Assembly (NCBI RefSeq): GCF_016861975.1
Contig: NZ_BOMB01000019.1
Location: forward strand, 62,001-126,000
Direction: 5' to 3'
DNA length: 64,000 bases
Origin: Actinocatenispora rupis
Lineage (GTDB): Bacteria > Actinomycetota > Actinomycetes > Mycobacteriales > Micromonosporaceae
Part shown: piece by piece, positions 60,637 to 64,000 of the stretch
How the letters are laid out: each line of letters opens with the position of its first letter
How positions within the stretch are numbered: position 1 is the first letter of the stretch
Translations under genes and position numbers: made by a program
Notes under the pieces: model-generated
The model's database searches: none
What the model was told of the DNA's origin: nothing
The model's input: only the letters and a program-made list of their open reading frames with translations

Positions 60637-61423
60637 CCGGCCGACCGCGCGTACTCGGCCGCACCGCCGATCCGGTCAGCTCGCCAGGGCCGGCGAGGCG
60701 TGGCGGGCCGCCCGTCTCCGGCTTGACTCCGCCGTACCTGCCGGCCCGGATCGAGATTGGCGGTGTGCGCCCGCGTCGCGCCCCAGCGGTGAGACCGCCT
60801 GCGCGCCCATCGTTCCTGTTCGGCGCCTCGGTTCGTGGCGAACGTCCTGGCGGGGACTCACGACTCGACCACAGTGAGCCCGGCACTGCCGCCTCACTGC
60901 GGGACTCGCGTTCTGTCCACAGTGGACGGACGTGCTCGCCGAACCGTCGGGGGAGGGCTCGGGGAGCGTTGAGCGGCTTGCCGATGTCCGGGTTGGCGAT
61001 GGTGACGATCGTGCCGCCGAGCGCGACCATGCCGCGCGTCAGCATCTCGCGTCAGGACCCGGTGTCGCGTCCCGGTGCCGGAGTCCGGCGTCGGCGTCGC
61101 GTCGCGTCTCGGCGTCGGAGTGCGGCGTCAGGCTCTGCGGCGGCCGGCGGGACGCGCGCGCACTGCGACGGTGCGGTGGACACCGCATCCGGGCAGGCGG
61201 CCGACAAGATCCCCGGCCCGTCGAGCGGCATGGCACATGGTCACGCCCAACACCCGTGGCTCTACCGGTACGTCCATGGCCCGGTCTGCCGGCCGCGCCC
61301 GCCGGCCGGCCCGCTTTGATTCAGCTACCTAGAAAGCTGTAGGTGCGGTGACGTGGGACATCCGCGCCGGACCGGCCCTGCGATGATGGCCCGCATCGAA
61401 GCGGCAGACAGGGCGGTGTGTCG
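60637..61423. other. Long non-coding region before the dhaKLM operon
   Basis: Nearly 790 bases without a convincing gene. It contains the palindrome GTCCACAGTGGAC at 60915-60927, a simple GGCGTC-rich stretch at about 61080-61135, a minus-strand fragment reading GGTIVTIANPDIGKPLNAPR near 61000 that may be a dehydrogenase remnant, and an A/T-richer patch at about 61316-61345 (TTCAGCTACCTAGAAAGCTG) that could hold the dhaK promoter or an operator. Confidence 0.45.
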
Positions 61424-62428
61424 ATGAAGAGGCTGTACAACCGGCCGGACGCGGTGGTCGACGAGGCGGTCGAGGGCCTGGCGCTGGTTCATCCGGACCT
61501 GCTGCGCCTGTCGCCGGACCCGATGTACGTGACGCGTGCCGACGCGCCGGTACGGGGCCGGGTGGCGCTGGTGTCGGGCGGGGGATCGGGCCACGAGCCG
61601 ATGCACGTCGGTTTCGTCGGGCCGGGGATGTTGTCGGCCGCCTGCCCGGGTGCGGTGTTCACGTCGCCGACCGCCGACCAGGTGGAGGCGGCGGCGCGCG
61701 CCGTGGACGGCGGCGCTGGCGTACTGCTGATCGTGAAGAACTACTCGGGCGACGTGATGAACTTCGAGATGGCCGCGGAGCTGCTGGCCGCCGACGGCAT
61801 CGCGACCGAGACGGTACTGGTCGCCGACGACGTGGCGGTCGAGGACTCGACGTACACGAGCGGGCGGCGCGGGGTGGGCGCGACCGTACTGGTGGAGAAG
61901 ATCTGCGGGGCGGCGGCCGAGCGGGGCGCGGACCTGGCGGCGGTGGCGGAGCTGGGACGGAAGGTGGCGGCGCGGAGCCGTTCGCTGGGCCTGGCGCTGT
62001 CGGCCGGTACGGTGCCGGCGACGGGGCGGCCGGGGTTCGTGCTGGCCGACGACGAGATCGAGTTCGGGGTGGGCATCCACGGCGAGCCGGGCCGGGAGCG
62101 GCGGCCGATGGAGCCGGCGGACGCGCTGACCGACCGGGCGCTGGCCGCGGTCCTCGACGACTTCGCCGCCGACGAGCTGACCGGTGACGTGCTGCTGTTC
62201 GTCAACGGGCTGGGGTCGGCGACGCCGATGGAGTGCGCGATCGTGGCCCGCCGCGCGGTGCGTACGCTCGGCGAACGGGGCCTGCGGGTGGCCCGCAGCC
62301 TGGTCGGGCAGTACATGACGTCGTTGGACATGCTCGGCGTGTCGCTGACCGTGCTGCGGTTGGACGACGACCTGGCGCGGCTGTGGGACGACCCGGTCGA
62401 GACGGTGGCGCTGCGATGGGGAAGGTGA
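61424..62428 (+). CDS. dhaK: Dihydroxyacetone kinase, substrate-binding subunit (334 aa)
   Basis: DhaK binds dihydroxyacetone through a covalent hemiaminal to a histidine and presents it for phosphorylation. Landmarks are [20 protein letters not shown] near residue 45, [11 protein letters not shown] near residue 73, [20 protein letters not shown] near residue 100 and [18 protein letters not shown] near residue 209, which contains the substrate His. ATG 61424 gives the usual short N-terminus (MKRLYNRP); a GTG two codons earlier is possible. It is the first gene of dhaKLM, seven bases before dhaL. Confidence 0.95.
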   Translation: MKRLYNRPDAVVDEAVEGLALVHPDLLRLSPDPMYVTRADAPVRGRVALVSGGGSGHEPMHVGFVGPGMLSAACPGAVFTSPTADQVEAAARAVDGGAGVLLIVKNYSGDVMNFEMAAELLAADGIATETVLVADDVAVEDSTYTSGRRGVGATVLVEKICGAAAERGADLAAVAELGRKVAARSRSLGLALSAGTVPATGRPGFVLADDEIEFGVGIHGEPGRERRPMEPADALTDRALAAVLDDFAADELTGDVLLFVNGLGSATPMECAIVARRAVRTLGERGLRVARSLVGQYMTSLDMLGVSLTVLRLDDDLARLWDDPVETVALRWGR

Positions 62429-62435
62429 GGGTGCG

Positions 62436-63074
62436 GTGAGCGAGGAGTTGACCGGCGCGGACGTCGCGGCCGTGTTCCACCGGTACGCGAAGACGGTGGC
62501 GGAGCTGAAGGACCTGTTGACGGAGCTGGACACGGCGGTCGGCGACGGGGACCACGGCACGAACCTGGACCGGGGCATGCGCGCCGCCGTGGAGGCGCTC
62601 GACGCGGGTACGCCGGGCACCCCCGGCGCGGTGTTCAACCTGGTCGGCCGCCGCCTGGTGTCGACGGTCGGTGGCGCCTCCGGCGCGCTGTACGGCACGG
62701 CGTTCCTGCGGGCGGCGGGCGCCGCGGGCGACGCGACCGGCCTGGACGCGTCACGGATGGCGGCCGTACTGCGGCAGGCCACGGACGGCATCGCGGCGCG
62801 CGGCAAGTGCGCCGCCGGCGACAAGACCATGTACGACGTGTGGTCGGCGGCGACGGAGGCGGTCGAGTCCGCGGCTGCCGGCGGTACGGGCCTGGCGGCG
62901 GCGTTGTCGGCGGGTGCGGTGGCGGCGGCGGAGACCGTACGGCGGATGGTGCCGTGGCAGGCGCGCCGTGGCCGCGCCAGCTACCTGGGGGAGCGCAGCG
63001 TCGGGCACCGCGATCCGGGTGCGGTGTCCAGTCAGGCCCTGTTCGAGTGCCTCGCCGCGCAGGCCGCGGCGTGA
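62436..63074 (+). CDS. dhaL: Dihydroxyacetone kinase, ADP-binding subunit (212 aa)
   Basis: DhaL holds ADP tightly as a coenzyme that is rephosphorylated by DhaM. The sequence has [20 protein letters not shown] near residue 30 (Mg-ADP aspartates), [20 protein letters not shown] near residue 72, [15 protein letters not shown] near residue 127 and [20 protein letters not shown] near residue 180. All catalytic positions look intact. GTG start; the stop overlaps the dhaM GTG. Confidence 0.95.
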   Translation: MSEELTGADVAAVFHRYAKTVAELKDLLTELDTAVGDGDHGTNLDRGMRAAVEALDAGTPGTPGAVFNLVGRRLVSTVGGASGALYGTAFLRAAGAAGDATGLDASRMAAVLRQATDGIAARGKCAAGDKTMYDVWSAATEAVESAAAGGTGLAAALSAGAVAAAETVRRMVPWQARRGRASYLGERSVGHRDPGAVSSQALFECLAAQAAA

Positions 63075-64000
63075 TCGGTCTGGTCCTCGTCTCGCACAGT
63101 GCGGCGTTGGCCGCCGGGCTGCGGGACCTCGTCGGCCAGATGGCGCCGGGCGTACCGGTGGTAGCGGCGGGCGGTGACGCCGACGGTGGCCTGGGTACGA
63201 GCCCGGATCTGGTGGCCGACGCGGTCACCGCCGCGGACTCCGGCGCCGGCGTGGCCATCCTGTACGACCTGGGCAGCGCGCGGATGTCGGCGGAGCTGGC
63301 GCTGGAGTTCCTGGATCCGGACGTGGCGGGACGCGCGCGGGTGGTGGACGCGGCGTTCGTCGAGGGTGCGCTGGAGGCGGGCGTGGCCGCGGCGGCGGGC
63401 GGTGACCTGTCGGCGGTGGCGACCGCGGCGGCGGAGGCGGGCCCGGAGCGGGCCGAGCCGGAGCCGGCGGCGCCGGTGGCCGCGGACCTGTCGGAGCGGG
63501 TGGTGCTGACCGATCCGGCGGGCCTGCACTTCCGCCCGGCCGCCGCGGTCGTCCGCGCGCTGACCGGGCTGTCCGCGGTGGTACAGGTGGCGGTGCCGGG
63601 GCGGCGGTCGGCGTCGGCGGGGAGCCTGAGCGGGCTGCTGCGGCTGTCCGCGCCGGTCGGTGCCGAGGTCGTCGTGTCGGCGTCCGGGCCGGACGCGTCG
63701 GCCGCGGTGGCGCGGGTGGTGGACGTGCTGTCGTCGGCCACCGACACGCCGGCCCCGGCCGAGGCACCACGCGCCTCCGGTACGACGGTGGGCGCGGCGC
63801 CGGGTCGTCGGGTGGGGCCGTTGAGCCGTCCGGGGCTGGTGGCGGTGGCCGTGCCGGCGGAGGAGTACCAGGGTGCGGAGCGGGAACGGGAACGGCTGGA
63901 CGCGGCGCTGCGCCGGGTACGGGACGAGCTGGCCGGCGGTGGGATCGTCGCCGCGCACCGGGCGCTGCTGGCCGATCCGGAGCTGACCGACGCCGCGTTC
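63071..64000 (+). CDS. dhaM: Dihydroxyacetone kinase phosphoryl donor, multidomain PTS protein (3' end beyond window)
   Basis: At least 310 residues. Residues 1-125 form the EIIA-Man-like DhaM domain (GLVLVSHSAALAAGLRDLV with the phospho-His in SHS, then GVAILYDLGSARMSAELALE). Residues 140-235 are an HPr-like domain (VVLTDPAGLHFRPAAAVVRA, with the phospho-His in GLHFRP, then SLSGLLRLSAPVGAE). After residue 250 an enzyme I N-terminal domain begins (GRRVGPLSRPGLVAVAVPAE, then GIVAAHRALLADPELTDAAF). The phosphate is drawn from PEP via PTS enzyme I. The three-domain fusion occurs in other DhaM proteins; the rest is outside the window. GTG start overlaps dhaL. Confidence 0.93.
   Translation, partial: MIGLVLVSHSAALAAGLRDLVGQMAPGVPVVAAGGDADGGLGTSPDLVADAVTAADSGAGVAILYDLGSARMSAELALEFLDPDVAGRARVVDAAFVEGALEAGVAAAAGGDLSAVATAAAEAGPERAEPEPAAPVAADLSERVVLTDPAGLHFRPAAAVVRALTGLSAVVQVAVPGRRSASAGSLSGLLRLSAPVGAEVVVSASGPDASAAVARVVDVLSSATDTPAPAEAPRASGTTVGAAPGRRVGPLSRPGLVAVAVPAEEYQGAERERERLDAALRRVRDELAGGGIVAAHRALLADPELTDAAF

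Noticed and set aside
8909-60927. GTCCACA palindromes as DnaA boxes marking an origin
   Set aside because: Sites are scattered singly over 50 kb, with no cluster, A/T-rich unwinding region, dnaA or dnaN.
60960-61045. Functional dehydrogenase gene on the minus strand (GGTIVTIANPDIG)
   Set aside because: Only about 25 residues look familiar and the frame then becomes low-complexity; noted as a possible scrap.
1-64000. tRNA, rRNA or transposase genes
   Set aside because: I looked on both strands for characteristic sequences and found none that I could support.

Overview
The window is 64 kb of very GC-rich DNA with the gene content of an actinomycete: NarL-type two-component systems, DUF3040/DUF6098/DUF1622/DUF2252 proteins, GTG starts, and GTGA or ATGA stop-start overlaps. 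A Micromonosporaceae-like host is my best guess, by inference only. No rRNA, tRNA, CRISPR array, integrase or transposase was found. Both ends cut genes: a berberine-bridge-type oxidoreductase at base 1 and dhaM at base 64000.

Layout. 1-8.7 kb: oxidoreductase tail, a MetE/UROD-fold protein, and a sugar-type set (lipoprotein solute-binding protein, secreted beta-propeller, LacI repressor with a perfect operator) that lacks permease genes. 9-11.3 kb: small proteins, a decarboxylase remnant, an SDR and a DUF3040 protein. 11.5-15.5 kb: an iron/redox group (CDGSH protein, PrmC-like methyltransferase, carboxylate-amine ligase, DUF2231-Rieske fusion, haem-oxygenase-like diiron enzyme). 16-20.6 kb: a transketolase remnant, a flavin reductase-acetyltransferase fusion divergent from a MarR regulator over two palindromes, and a kinase/DUF4303 pair. 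20.7-24.4 kb: a copper module (CsoR-type operators, copZ, a short membrane peptide, copA, a second HMA protein, a glutaredoxin). 24.4-34.2 kb: mixed small enzymes, secreted proteins and decayed genes.

The most notable locus is 34.58-42.42 kb. Between biosynthetic genes lies an 18-base gene, ATG to TGA, encoding only Met-Arg-Tyr-Trp-Tyr. It has a strong ribosome-binding site and is followed by a perfect 12-bp hairpin. This matches the architecture of the biarylitide/bytA minimal RiPPs, in which a P450 cross-links aromatic side chains of a pentapeptide. Here the peptide is surrounded by two P450s, a sulfotransferase-like protein, a methyltransferase, an aspartyl/asparaginyl beta-hydroxylase-like protein, an FAD aromatic hydroxylase and an MFS exporter. 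I propose a tailored, previously undescribed biarylitide-like pathway.

42.7-64 kb: a two-component system, a DUF998 protein, a decayed PadR gene, a terpene-cyclase-fold protein, a ten-copy 29-base hairpin array, an MFS exporter, an FAD monooxygenase, an AbiEii-like nucleotidyltransferase pair, DUF1622 and DUF2252 proteins, a sugar porter, a second two-component system divergent from two related membrane proteins, and the dhaKLM operon.

At least five genes are remnants or frameshifted (decarboxylase, transketolase, HAD hydrolase, quinone oxidoreductase, PadR), so accessory parts of this window appear to be decaying.
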